DNA from: Glandiceps talaboti
Lineage: Eukaryota; Hemichordata; Enteropneusta; Spengelidae
Assembly: GCF_964340395.1 (NCBI RefSeq)
Contig: NC_135567.1
Coordinates: 11,072,984-11,136,983 of the forward strand
DNA: 64,000 bases
Direction of reading: 5' to 3'
Below the pieces are notes generated by a model. The model was not told the origin of the DNA. It ran no database searches and was given only the letters and a program-made list of their open reading frames with translations. A program made the translations under genes and the position numbers. The first letter of the stretch is position 1. Each line of letters begins with the position of its first letter. Positions 23,360 through 34,001 of this stretch are shown here, piece by piece.

Positions 23360-24309
23360 GATGTCTATCCACAACGGTTTTGAGCCATTTTTGACAGTTG
23401 ACCATGATTCAGCATGCCATCTGCATCTCCCAGAAGACAGTGGATGTATTTTGAGAACAGGGTTCTTTGCCTTCCAAGTTTCCTCTTTCCATGTTTTGGG
23501 ACATACAATGCATACTCCTTGACAGGCTCCCCATCAGGCATGCGCAGTACATGTCCAAGGAATTTCAGTTGACGATTCCTGGCTCTCTCGACAAGGGGCA
23601 CAGTCTCCGTAAGATTGTAGATAGTAACATTTGGTACTTTGTCAATCCTCTTGATGTTTAACATTATACGGTAACATGATGTGCCAAAGGAGTTGATTTT
23701 ATTCTCCATATCCTTAGAGATTATCCATGACTCGCAGCCGTACAACAATATGGTGACACAAGTTGTATTAAACAGCTTAATTTTGGTTGATATTGGGATG
23801 CTGGAACTTTTCCAGAGATGTTCTAATTTCCAGAAAGCTGTCCAAGCAAGAGCTCTCCTTCGCTTCAGGTCGCTGTCGCTGGATCCCAGCATGGAACCCA
23901 AGTATCTGAAGTCATTTACATGGTTGATTGTATTACCATACACTTGGAGGGGAGGCTGTGGATGACAGTTGACAGTCATGAACTCTGTTTTGGGTGCGCT
24001 GATAATGAGACCAAGGTCTGCAGCTACCTGAGAGGTTCGGGTCAGCTGCAACTGTGCACGTGGCATTGATAACTCAAGGAGAGCGATGTCATCGGCGAAA
24101 TCCAAATCATTTAGAAATTTAGCCGGATATCTTCTTGACTGCCTGAGGTGGGTCTCAACTCCTGTGCCAGATTCAGATGCCTTTCCTAACAAGTAGTCAA
24201 CAAGGATTATAAAGAGAAAGGGTGCCAAAACATCACCTTGAAGAACTCCAGTTGTTACATTAAAGGGTTCAGAGATTCCTCCGTCGACCATTACAGCACA
24301 TCTCGTCAC
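23360..24309 (-). pseudogene. 5'-truncated LINE with reverse transcriptase fragment
   Basis: A 314-codon open frame of a non-LTR retrotransposon ORF2. It has the palm motif GVLQGDVLAPFLF (residues 21-33), the catalytic FADD (71-74, a variant of YADD), FRYLGS (134-139), YGCESW (190-195) and the C-terminal ARNRQLKFLGHVLRM region (243-257). There is no ATG: the frame starts at GTG 24309, with in-frame stops just upstream, so the endonuclease and the N-terminal half of the RT are missing, as expected of 5' truncation. At the other end a TAG follows NRCG where related proteins usually continue. The frame is otherwise intact over 940 bp, which suggests a fairly young copy. The clade is not assigned. 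Confidence 0.85.
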
Positions 24310-24576
24310 TAAACTATACTACTGTCAATCTAGTTATCTTATTTTTTTAATGTATTCCCATCTTCAAATTTTCTGATTCAATTATATCAATATTAGTATT
24401 AACAGTGCAGAAAGATAAATTCTACACCCCTTTCAACACTGGTATGCATGGTTTGAAAGTATTATTTCAGTCAATCACATTTTTGTGTCAATTTACCACA
24501 GTTACACTACAACGTAATTGTTTTTTAATCCAATATGGCCCACAATCGAACATTTATATAGTGGATAAACTAGTTA

Positions 24577-24920
24577 TTGGTGTCCCCAAAGGACAAGACA
24601 AAAACGCAAAATTTGTGTGGAGTGATTTATGAAACTCCTTGCCAGGGTCAGACCAACACAGGTCAATGCAAGCACACATACATAGGGGAGACAGAGAGAT
24701 CACTCAAAACTAGATTTTTGGAACATAGAAGATAAAGTTCCAGCACATCTGAAGTCTCCCAGCACATCCACATCGAATCACCAGGACATTCAGGCAACAT
24801 AAAATATATTCTTGACACCGAAACTAGGGGAATGAAAGAAGGCATATACATCCGGGCACTTAAAACCATCATTAAAGATACGACTGCCTGGGCCTGGGAC
24901 CCTACTTTGCATATGACTGA
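24577..24920 (+). pseudogene. Penelope-like element GIY-YIG endonuclease relic
   Basis: VPKGQDKN (from 24577) and, after a frameshift, GVIYETPC (from 24619), CKHTYIGETERSLKTRF and LEHRR, then a stop, then SSSTSEVSQHIHIESPGHSG and EGIYIRALKTIIK. This is the C-terminal GIY-YIG nuclease of Penelope-like retroelements, with the GVIY and TYIG halves both recognisable. One frameshift and one in-frame stop show it is inactive. The reverse transcriptase part is absent. Two hammerhead ribozymes of the kind found in these elements lie further right (30106 and 38318) but are not attached to this fragment. Confidence 0.75.
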
Positions 24921-26039
24921 CTGTATGTTTGGAGGTGGAGTACTTGTGATGACTTACTGCCAAGTAATCACCAAAAATATAAACATTCCCTATCTGGGTT
25001 GTTCACATGCAAATGCCGCATATTTGAATAATCCTGAGTGACACACAATCTAAACAGCTGTTTGCAGGGGAATTTGTCTCAGTTTGAAAGTTTTTTTCAT
25101 TCTATGAAACAAACATTGATTTTCAACTAATTTGTGTATCAAGTTACCATCCTACGACATTCACAAACAATTTGTACATGATACATGACCAGTGTGTTTC
25201 TCGAAGCACAGAAAAATGTTGAAAACAAGACCCAGAAGCTAGTGCTCTGTACAGCAGTTTGCATTTGCATAGACTAGCCATAATCCTCTTTATATATTTT
25301 GGGCTGTTCTATGTTTAAGCAGAGACGGAGGGTGATATAAACTACCAGGCACCTATGACCACTTATTAGACACACCTGTCCATAAGATCATGTGTACTGA
25401 ATAGTGACTGAATCTGTTGACAAAGATTGAAGTGTGCAGTCGAAAATTTCAGGTGAAAATTTTCAGTTGTGTTGGCAACAAAGTTTAAATTGAACATTAC
25501 TAATGTATTGTTGTACATGTTGATTGCACTAATTAACATGCATATGGTTACCTAGTATGTTAATTACACTGATTAATTATTATTTAAGACATTCATATTC
25601 ATTTATTGACTTATGCTTTAAAATAGAGAACATTGTCATAAAATAAAAATACCAGCACAAATAAAAGTGTATAGTGTAATAGTGTATAAATGGATACAAG
25701 TACACATATTACATATAGTTTAAAGTAAAAATATGGGGTTAAATTCAAAAGATCAGTTTTCTTGTGTGATAAAGTGTTCCTAGATATAGTGGAATAAGTG
25801 GAATTATTATTTATGATATAGCAGAATTTTGTAGTACAATCCATGGTCTGAAATTGTGCATTTAAATTTGATAGTGAAAGAAAGAAATTGTCTCTACTTT
25901 GTGTACAAAAATAGACACCCTATCAGCATTAATATCCTGTTCCCATTGAGAGATATATTGTTTATATATCCTCGCTATTATGTTATTCATGCTATGTCTG
26001 TTTCCATTATTCCAGTAATTTTCTATGTTCTCAGATCCA
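24921..26039. other. intergenic, no gene seen
   Basis: AT-rich sequence with repeated TTAATTACACT/ATTAATTA words near 25530-25590. Short open frames here are not protein-like. Confidence 0.5.
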
Positions 26040-26520
26040 CTTATGGTTTGTAGAGCAGTAGCCAGGCTGTTTTGTTAACTATGTTATATTTGATAGCCTC
26101 ATCAATAAGACTGTTTGCTTTTTTCGTACACATTCTCTACCAGTATTTCACCATCATGTTATTAACAAAATTTGACAGTGGTTGCCTACCTAGTCCCTCC
26201 TTACTGCTAAGTTTGTTGCACATGAGTTAACTTGAAGTAACATTTTGGATAATTTGATGTTTAGTTTAGCTATTTGTTTTATCGGTGTATTTCTCTGCTC
26301 CCCAAATTTCACGACAATATGAGATATAATAGCATGATCAAATATTTTGATCAAATTGGGAATGTTTATATAAGTGGACGAAGTGATTAATTTTCTAACA
26401 GAGTAGAACGCCTTTGTTGTCTTTTTATAAAGTTTGTCTTTTGCTAGATCAATCTCACCATTGGGTTGAAATTCTATCCCTAGATACTTATAGCTATATA
26501 CGATCTCGATATCCAATTGA
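26040..26520 (-). pseudogene. LINE reverse transcriptase C-terminal relic (second family)
   Basis: On the minus strand IEIVYSYKYLGIEFQPNGEI, then LYKKTTKAFYSVRKLI, IFDHAIISHIVVKFGEQ and LLQVNSCATNLAVRRD match the thumb and C-terminal part of a non-LTR RT different from the one at 23360 (pattern YKYLGI...FDH.I...G...LAVR.E). A stop follows RRD, with degraded similarity continuing to about 26040. No catalytic motif is retained. Confidence 0.7.
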
Positions 26521-26562
26521 TGTCTTAATTATTTCTATTAAATATTAATACCTTTGTTTTTA

Positions 26563-27655
26563 CCTCCCGTAAGGGTACGGGAGGTATTAAAAGGGGAATG
26601 CCTGCCTGTCTGTCTGTCTGTGTCATCACTTTCTAAAAATTGGCTGACTCAATTGTAATGAAATTTGAAATATATAATCTTTAGGGTAATGGCTAGACCT
26701 GATTAGGTTTTGAGCCAGATCTGTTAATGTTTAATTAGAGAAATTTGCATATTAATGAAATCAATTAATTAAGCAATATCTTAAGACTGTATACTTCAAT
26801 TTCAATATAATTTAGTATATTCATTAAACATAACAACATACATTTGTCCTATAAAATTCGTTGATGTATCTTACAGCGTTGATGAATAATTTGCATAATT
26901 AATTATTTTTGGTAATTAGGCTATATTAAGAATACATACTTCAATTTCAATATAATTCAGTACACAAGTTAACCATAGCAATCACATATGTCGTGTAAAG
27001 CTTGTTGATGTGCCTTACAGTGTTAATGAATAATTTGCATAATTAATTATTTTAGGTAATTAGGCTATATCGTAAGACTGCATACTTCATTTTCAATACA
27101 ATCTAGTACATACGTTAAACATAACAGAGTGCATATCTCCTATAAAAGTTGTTGATTTCATTAGAATATTTAGTGAATAATTTTGATAATTAATTATTTT
27201 CATTAATTAGGCGCTATCTTAAGATTGCATACTTGAATTACTATATAATTTAGTACATACGTTAACCATAACAAACCGGATATGTCCAATAAAATATTTG
27301 ATATAGCTTGCAATCAGTTTTAATGAAAAATTTGAATAATTAATGATTTTAGGTAACTAGGTTATATCTAAAAATGCAAGCTTCAAATTTCGTGTAATAT
27401 GCTACATACATGTATATCAACCATAATGATACGCACCTGTCCTATGAAGTTTGTTTCTACTTTTCCCTTTAATGAGTATTTTGAATAATGAATGATATTC
27501 AGTGATTAAGCAGTATCATGCACTCTTCAAATTCCATATAATTTGGCACATACATTAACCTAAGAAAGCACGCTTGTAGAAAAACAAAGCCTGTTACCAT
27601 AGTTTTTGTTAGTTTAATGAGTCATTTGCATAAGTAGTGACTCCCTTACGGGAGG
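26563..27655. mobile_element. non-autonomous DNA element with 13-bp terminal inverted repeats
   Basis: The left end CCTCCCGTAAGGG (26563-26575) and right end CCCTTACGGGAGG (27643-27655) are exact reverse complements. The left end also forms its own hairpin (CCTCCCGTA-AGGG-TACGGGAGG, 26563-26584). The interior has no coding capacity and consists largely of imperfect tandem repeats of about 134-148 bp. The length of about 1.1 kb, terminal repeats and lack of a transposase suggest a non-autonomous transposon. The target duplication is unclear. A degraded relative of its right end is at 62912-62948. Confidence 0.65.
26800..27580 (+). repeat. about six internal tandem repeats of roughly 145 bp
   Basis: The word CTTCAATTTCAATATAAT or a diverged form recurs at about 26804, 26938, 27086, 27232, 27380 and 27524. 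Each copy is followed by an ACATACGTTAACCATAACA-like phrase, a CCTATAAAA phrase and TTTGCATAATTAATTATTTT. Copies diverge from one another more than those in the other arrays, implying an old array. Confidence 0.75.
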
Positions 27656-28071
27656 CATTCGGTTTAAATCTGGTATCTATATTGTTTAACATGCATAGTT
27701 ATATAACAAGGGAGGTATTTGATGATGAAAGGGATGTATTCAAGTACTCCAATACCTATTGACAGACATACTACTCACAGTGGTATTCCAAAAATGTATA
27801 GTTATTGTACAGTACATGTAAAAATTTGCAAGCAATGCCAACGACCAAAAAAGATATTTTAAAACACCCAAACAAGCCATGAATGCATGTGTTTGTGAAG
27901 TTTCTTATTTGGGCGGGAAAATACAATATGACTTGTTTACATTACATGCATGCATGTCAATCACTAGATCGGGGCAAACATGACATCGAAGTTCATGTAT
28001 CACTGTATTACAACATCGTCATTCCACACACTCGTTTGGCAGTTTTGTAAGTCAGAAAACAAAAATCAGCG
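27656..28071. other. intergenic, no gene seen
   Basis: Unique-looking sequence between two transposon-like elements. No repeat or coding signal recognised. Confidence 0.5.
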
Positions 28072-28128
28072 AGTATGTACGGAAGCGTATTAGTGCCAAG
28101 TTGTAAGGAAAAAAATAAAATTTAAAAT

Positions 28129-28376
28129 CTCGTAATTACGAGATTTCAATTCTCGTAATTACGACTTTTTTCTCGTAATTACGACTTTTTTCTCGTAATT
28201 ACGAGTTTTCAGTTCTCGTAATTACGACTTTTCAATTCTCGTAATTACGACTTTTTTCTCGTTATTACGAGTTTTCAATTCTCGTAATTACGACTTTTCG
28301 ATTCTCGTAATTACGACTTTTTGAATCTCGTAATTACGAGAATCTTAAAGACATTTCGATTCTCGTAATTACGTCG
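28129..28376 (+). repeat. CTCGTAATTACGA(G/C) array, left terminal repeat
   Basis: Eleven units of a 14-bp perfect palindrome or its one-sided variant TCGTAATTACGAC, separated by 6-9 bp spacers such as TTTTTT or TTTTCAATT. One unit has TTATTAC instead of TAATTAC. Confidence 0.95.
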
Positions 28377-28957
28377 CAATTCTCCGGTAAGTTGATATAT
28401 ATAATAAAGAAATCTTCGTCAACATCTTCTGCCATGACTGATCACATGGTATGATACATGTGGTAAGCCAACAACAGTTAATAGCAAGTCAGTTATCACT
28501 CTGAGCGCGGGATTTAGGAGTGAACCATTTGACTTTTGGGATTCCCAAGGTCCATATTTAGAAGGGGGCACATCACCCTCTCATTATCAAATATGTAGTA
28601 TTGTTTTGTTTTTGGTTTGCTGCGGAGGAATGGAGTTAGAGGTAACATGGAAAATATAAGCAATCACATCAAAATAGTCACAGCCTTAAAATTCGAAAAG
28701 TAATTTGTTTTTATGCCATTTTCTTCGCCCCCTCCATAAAGTAACTTTACCCTTATATAGTACTACATTCTAAGCGCTTTCAACGAAGTGCATAAAATGT
28801 ATTTGGAGCTTGCGCCTTGCTGATCTAAAATAGGTCACATGCTGCCATGCATGGTGATAAAAACATCGTAAGACGCCACATGTTTTATACGAACATGAAC
28901 TTTACTAATATATACATGTTTTAGATTTTCATAATAATCACAGGTTTAATTCTCCGA

Positions 28958-29600
28958 GTCGTAATTACGAGAATCGTTCTAAAAGATTCTCGTAATTACG
29001 ACTTTTTAATTCTCGTAATTACGACTTTTTGATTCTCGTAATTACGACTTTTTAATTCTCGTAATTACGACTTTTTAATTCTCGTAATTACGACTTTTTG
29101 ATTCTCGTAATTACGACTTTTCGATTCTCTTAATTACGACTTTTTGATTCTCGTAATTACGACTTTTCGATTCTCGTAATTACGACTTTTCGATTCTCGT
29201 AATTACGACTTTTCGATTCTCGTAATTACGACTTTTCGATTCTCGTAATTACGACTTTTTGATTCTCGTAATTACGACTTTTTGATTCTCGTAATTACGA
29301 CTTTTCGATTCTCGTAATTACGACTTTTCTATTCTCGTATTTACGACTTTACGATTCTCGTAATTACGACTTTTCGATTCTCGTAATTACGACTTTCGAT
29401 TCTCGTAATTACGACTTTTTGATTCTCGTAATTACGACTTTTTGATTCTCGTAATTACGACTTTTTGATTCTCGTAATTACGACTTTTCGATTCTCGTAA
29501 TTACGACTTTTCGATTCTCGTAATTACGACTTTTCTATTCTCGTATTTACGACTTTACGATTCTCGTAATTACGACTTTTTGATTGTCGTAATTATGAAA
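28958..29600 (+). repeat. CTCGTAATTACGAC array, central
   Basis: About 28 units, mostly TCTCGTAATTACGACTTTT with GATT or AATT joints, about 20 bp each. A variant pair (TCGTATTTACGACTTTACG) occurs at 29335 and again at 29541, marking a higher-order duplication of about 206 bp. Orientation matches the left array. Confidence 0.95.
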
Positions 29601-30105
29601 TTATGATTTTTTATTGTTTGTTATTTTTCAATTTTTGAATTGTTCAGACACGAATCTTATGATTTTGATGTACTAAGCAGATGTACTTTGACACGGTATG
29701 ATTTGATTGCATTTTTCGTTTCTTTAAAAAAAACTCGAGTGCATTAAAACAGCGACGAATATTCTTTCATTATATGTCGGCAAAATGAATCAATAATGGA
29801 TTTGAAATTGAAGAAAATAGTATTTACCATCTGATATTTGGTAAAATTCACAACTTTAGTTTAGAATTTTCTTCATTAAGGTAAATCAGATTTATACGGT
29901 TTTGAAATTTAAAATTCAATAACGTGGCACCGTAGGTCGTTCGATCAAGTTTGAAAATGTGTGGAGACCTTTTCCACGGTTGATAAATACTTGAATATAT
30001 GTATTTGGTATGGTATAATAATATTGGTTTGAGGGTCAGTTAGCCAAGTGACCGGTTTGTCGAGGTTATTGACCCTGGTATATCAGGGTGTTAGTAGGAA
30101 GGCAT

Positions 30106-30190
30106 TGGCGAGACGTCCCCAGATAGAAAATTATTGATCCTTCTTTTAAGACGTTTCAGACCGGCCGTTAGGTCCTTCATCAGTCGTAAT
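30106..30190 (-). ncRNA. hammerhead ribozyme, type I, Penelope-like (copy 1)
   Basis: Read on the minus strand in order: stem I strand CGA, core CTGATGA (30183-30177), stem II GGACC...GGTCT, core GAAA, stem III CGTCTT...GGGGACG, cleavage triplet GTC, then stem I strand TCG. Stem I continues beyond an A/CC internal loop with ATT/AAT pairs, the kind of loop that contacts stem-loop II in natural hammerheads. All core bases needed for self-cleavage are present. Hammerheads of this layout are known in the pseudo-LTRs of Penelope-like retroelements. It sits inside the TIR element at 28078-31352. Activity is inferred, not shown. Confidence 0.75.
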
Positions 30191-30663
30191 CCTGTCTTGT
30201 ATTGGACAGTTTCCCTACATCTTCATCATTGGATATAAGTTGGAGTTGTGTCCGAATTTCAGAAGAATATCTGTATGTTTAATTTTGGACTCCATTATTT
30301 GAACAAATTCTTTGCTGATGAAGAATTCTTATTGTTCTGGAATTCTTGTTTTGTGTTTATTATTTGGCTAAGTTCAATTTGACAGATTGCCTGTTTAAAC
30401 ATTGCAGTAAACCTACTAACTTCTTGTTGCATCCAGTATATGTGTGTACATATGTGAACACGTTATTTCATTGCCATTTCTTTTTTTAACCTATAGGTGT
30501 TATGTAATTTCACTGGACTTATATTAGAGTGTTCAGTTCACCTTAAATGTACTTACTACCCGATGATCGGGTGTTGTTGAGAACTCAGCTGTTGCTTATA
30601 ACATGAACTTAAAATGGCAGTGTGATTTTTCCAGTTAGATATCAACTTACCGGAGAATTGCGA

Positions 30664-31301
30664 AGTAATTACGAGAATCGAAATGTCTTTAAGATTCTCG
30701 TAATTACGAGAATTGAAAAGTCGTAATTACGAGAATCGAAAAGTCGTAATTACGAGAAAAAAGTCGTAATTACGAGAAAAAAGTCGTAATTACGAGAATC
30801 GAAAAGTCGTAATTACGAGAATTGAAAAGTCGTAATTACGAGAATTGAAAAGTCGTAATTACGAGAATCGAAAAGTCGTAATTACGAGAAAAAAGTCGTA
30901 ATTACGAGAAAAAAGTCGTAATTACGAGAATCGAAAAGTCGTAATTACGAGAATTGAAAACTCGTAATTACGAGAATCAAAAAGTCGTAATTACGAGAAT
31001 CGAAAAGTCGTAATTACGAGAATCAAAAAGTCGTAATTACGAGAATCAAAAAGTCGTAATTACGAGAAAAAAGTCGTAATTACGAGAAAAAAGTCGTAAT
31101 TACGAGAATCGAAAAGTCGTAATTATGAGAATTGAAAACTCGTAATTACGAGAAAAAAGTCGTAATTACGAGAAAAAAGTCGTAATAACGAGAATTGAAA
31201 AGTCGTAATTACGAGAATTGAAAACTCGTAATTACGAGAAAAAAGTCGTAATTACGAGAAAAAAGTCGTAATTACGAGAATTGAAATCTCGTAATTACGA
31301 G
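30664..31301 (-). repeat. CTCGTAATTACGAG array, right terminal repeat
   Basis: About 29 units in the opposite orientation to the left array (GTCGTAATTACGAGAA with AAAA or TCGAAAA joints). The terminal units match the left array exactly in reverse complement, but the array is nearly three times longer. Confidence 0.95.
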
Positions 31302-31358
31302 ATTTTAAATTTTATTTTTTTCCTTACAACTTGGCACTAATACGCTTCCGTAAGTATG

Positions 31359-32082
31359 AGTAGTCATATGGAGAAAAAAATTAGGTTCACAAGTTTAATA
31401 CAGTATTTTACGACCCCTTATTGATGCTATACAAATACATTCAAGGCCATCAAAGCCCAACCCGTATATACGTATGCACACAGTACACTGTTACATCATA
31501 GGGTCTATGGTCTAAGTAATTTTCTAACTACACGTCAAATTGAAACCCGTACGATTTATGGACCACAAAGGGTAAAGACTCCAAATTTGGCACAGATAAT
31601 GGATGTAAACTGATATTTTAGTCTTCAAAATTTTGTGTTGTTTCGAGGGTTACGAACCTACTTTGTCAGCCACGGTAAATTCAACACAGACAGACGTACT
31701 AGTATGTGCCTACAATCAGTTTGTGTATTGCTAGTGTGAACTATAATGATTTGTATTGGCCGTTTGTCATGGAATTATGCCTTGAAATGACCAAAACTCG
31801 AACAAAAACAACAAATATATGATGTAAATGTTCAAAAAATTCTAATTTCATGATTCTGTAATTCGTACAGATGTCAATTTACAGAAAATTGAGTTAGCAC
31901 ACACGGAACAGATCATTTAAAAGTCACTAAAACACTCTATTCATGTTCAAATTTTACATAACAACATACCCATCTTTATGAAAACGGCAGTCGATAACCT
32001 AAAATGCTGTAACGACTGATAAAATCCTATATTTCTTGAGCGAAAAAAAACACGTCCCCAGGCTCTCCAACGGTCACTGCAG
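31359..32082. other. intergenic, no gene seen
   Basis: Unique sequence between the 3.3-kb element and a small foldback element. Confidence 0.5.
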
Positions 32083-32242
32083 TGCACAATCTGATTAAAA
32101 TCCGATGTATATGTCGGCTAATCGTAATCGTTCATTGCTATTTTACCTTCGTTATTTTCGTAAATTCAGGAAAAATAACAAAGGTAAAATAGCTCTGAGC
32201 GATTAGCCGACATCTACATCAAATTTTAATCAGATTGTGCAG
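32083..32242. mobile_element. small foldback (MITE-like) element
   Basis: The outer arms TGCACAATCTGATTAAAAT and ATTTTAATCAGATTGTGCA are reverse complements, and the inner parts GTCGGCTAATCG / CGATTAGCCGAC and CTATTTTACCTT / AAGGTAAAATAG continue the pairing. Stem length is about 70 bp with small mismatches and a loop near 32160. There is no coding capacity. GCAGTGCAC/GTGCACTGC words flank both ends. Confidence 0.75.
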
Positions 32243-33910
32243 TGCACTGCATGGCGTCTGGGATTTGAAAGGATTGAAATCTCATTAACATATTAAAAGT
32301 CGTATAACATTTAATTGACTGTCGGCTGTATTTTCCAGAACAACGATCCGAATGCATGACATTTTCTGACTCTACACTAAATGGGGGACAAAATATGACA
32401 AAAAATAACATGTATTCCATTGAAACGGGGTTTCCATCGATCACTTAATGTGCACTACCTGCCGATCATAGTTTTTCATAAGTGCATGAGTAGTCTTTTA
32501 CAACACGCGTTGGTAAGGTAGATTGTTGCAAGTAATTCAACTTTATTGCGAAAATGGGGGACACAGATAAAGTTAAAATGCCAAGTATTGAAGTAAACAT
32601 TGTCTAATAGGCCAGCGAAGTTTCAGTTGAGTTCTTTCGATACAACCATCACTAAATACATTTGGGAATCACAAGTTGAACTTACCTTAATAACAGTAGT
32701 CCTGTCAAAAAATGTCCGACCAATTAAATTTTGGTCTAAAAAACACTCTCCGAACACCACTCTGTAACCGATGCACAGTACGCGATTTAACGAGAGCACG
32801 CTATAAACTAACGCTGTGTTACGTCACTTCCTCACTAAAGGTGCGAACGCCGACAGTAATTTCCAGACAACGTCAGACAACGTCGCATAAGCCAACATAC
32901 TATTTCCTTTTATGTTTTGCTGACTTGCCAGTCATTCTCCCCTCCACTGTTTATGGTTTAACATGCTATGGTCTTAAAGTATGGAGTCGTGAGCGAGATT
33001 TTGTGTGAAACCAAAAATTAGAAAATGTAACTAGCACTAAACAAATGGGACTATTATAAAAAGTTGAGTACATGTTAACTGATAGCATGGCTAACACATT
33101 CATGCATTGACGGAAGAAACCGAGGTTCCCGCGGTTTCGACCAGAAATAACGATCTGATTACCCCATTCACACTGAATTCATTATGCCATGTCAAGCGGT
33201 AATAAGTTTCTCATGGCTATGCACGGTAATAAAGTGTTAAAACTGCCGACAGTAAGGGAGGGTTTGGATTCCCGCGGGAACCGCCTGCGGTACCGGCAAC
33301 TTGAAAAAGCGGACCGAAATTTATGACCTCAGTGGGGTCAAGTATTCTTCACGAAATCGCCGAAAAATCTCAGTATTCCTATCAATAATTCCAAAATCGA
33401 TTCTTCTAGCACCAAGGGAGAAATATCAATCGAGATTTTCGCTTTTATAGTATCCAATATGATGAATTATTGTGAAAGTTACGAGTTGATGCCCCAAACT
33501 ACGGCTGGTGAGCACTGAGCCAGCCACCACTACAAACGTACCTGCACGATCGAAGTGTACACAATGGAGAGCTTTCACAGTTATTTAACGCCCCGGCTTT
33601 CAATCCCAGGTTCTCGCATGAGTGGCTACTCCGCCCCACAAACATCGCCTTATCTACTATCAGTAAATCGAATGCCTAACGTATATATATCAATTTCAAG
33701 TTTTACTGTCAAAATATACCAAAGACAAGGTGAAGCAGTATCATTATTTTCAATTTTCCACCGCACAAGATCGGGAGTGTTCGTGACCATAGCTTGGTTA
33801 CCGATTGTGGAGGCAATTAGATTAGCGTCAGTGGCCTGAAACGGGACGCTGTGGACGGCATGCAACGTCTATTTTTAGTGACACTATGTATGGAATGGTT
33901 TTGACTCTCA

Positions 33911-34001
33911 CCATGGAAGTATAACTTCCATGCTCTCACCAACACCATGAAAATGTAACCCAAATGGGTTATATTCTAAACTCCGTAACTAAGATTACGG
34001 T
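33911..34001. other. three consecutive short hairpins
   Basis: In order: CATGGAAGT-ATA-ACTTCCATG, TAACCCA-AA-TGGGTTA and CCGTAA-CTAAGA-TTACGG. The first is bracketed by a repeated CTCTCACCA. Could be a structured RNA or chance; no family recognised. Confidence 0.45.

Larger units (their letters stand above)
28078..31352. mobile_element. 3.3-kb element with minisatellite terminal inverted repeats
   Basis: The ends are exact reverse complements starting TACGGAAGCGTATTAGTGCC; I see identity for at least 70 bp before copy number differs. The element is flanked by AGTATG on both sides (28072-28077 and 31353-31358), a clear 6-bp target duplication. Each terminal repeat is a non-repetitive lead, then an array of the palindrome CTCGTAATTACGAG separated by short spacers, then an inner anchor ATTCTCCGGTAAGTTGATAT (left repeat 28078-28398, right 30639-31352). 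The arrays hold about 11 and 29 units. The middle has a third array (28958-29600), about 1 kb of other DNA and a hammerhead ribozyme (30106-30190). There is no transposase gene, so it is non-autonomous. I do not assign a superfamily. Confidence 0.82.

Noticed and set aside
28129-31301. CTCGTAATTACGAG arrays considered as a CRISPR array
   Set aside because: The units are palindromic with 6-9 bp low-complexity joints, there are no unique spacers and no cas genes, the host is eukaryotic, and the arrays form transposon ends.
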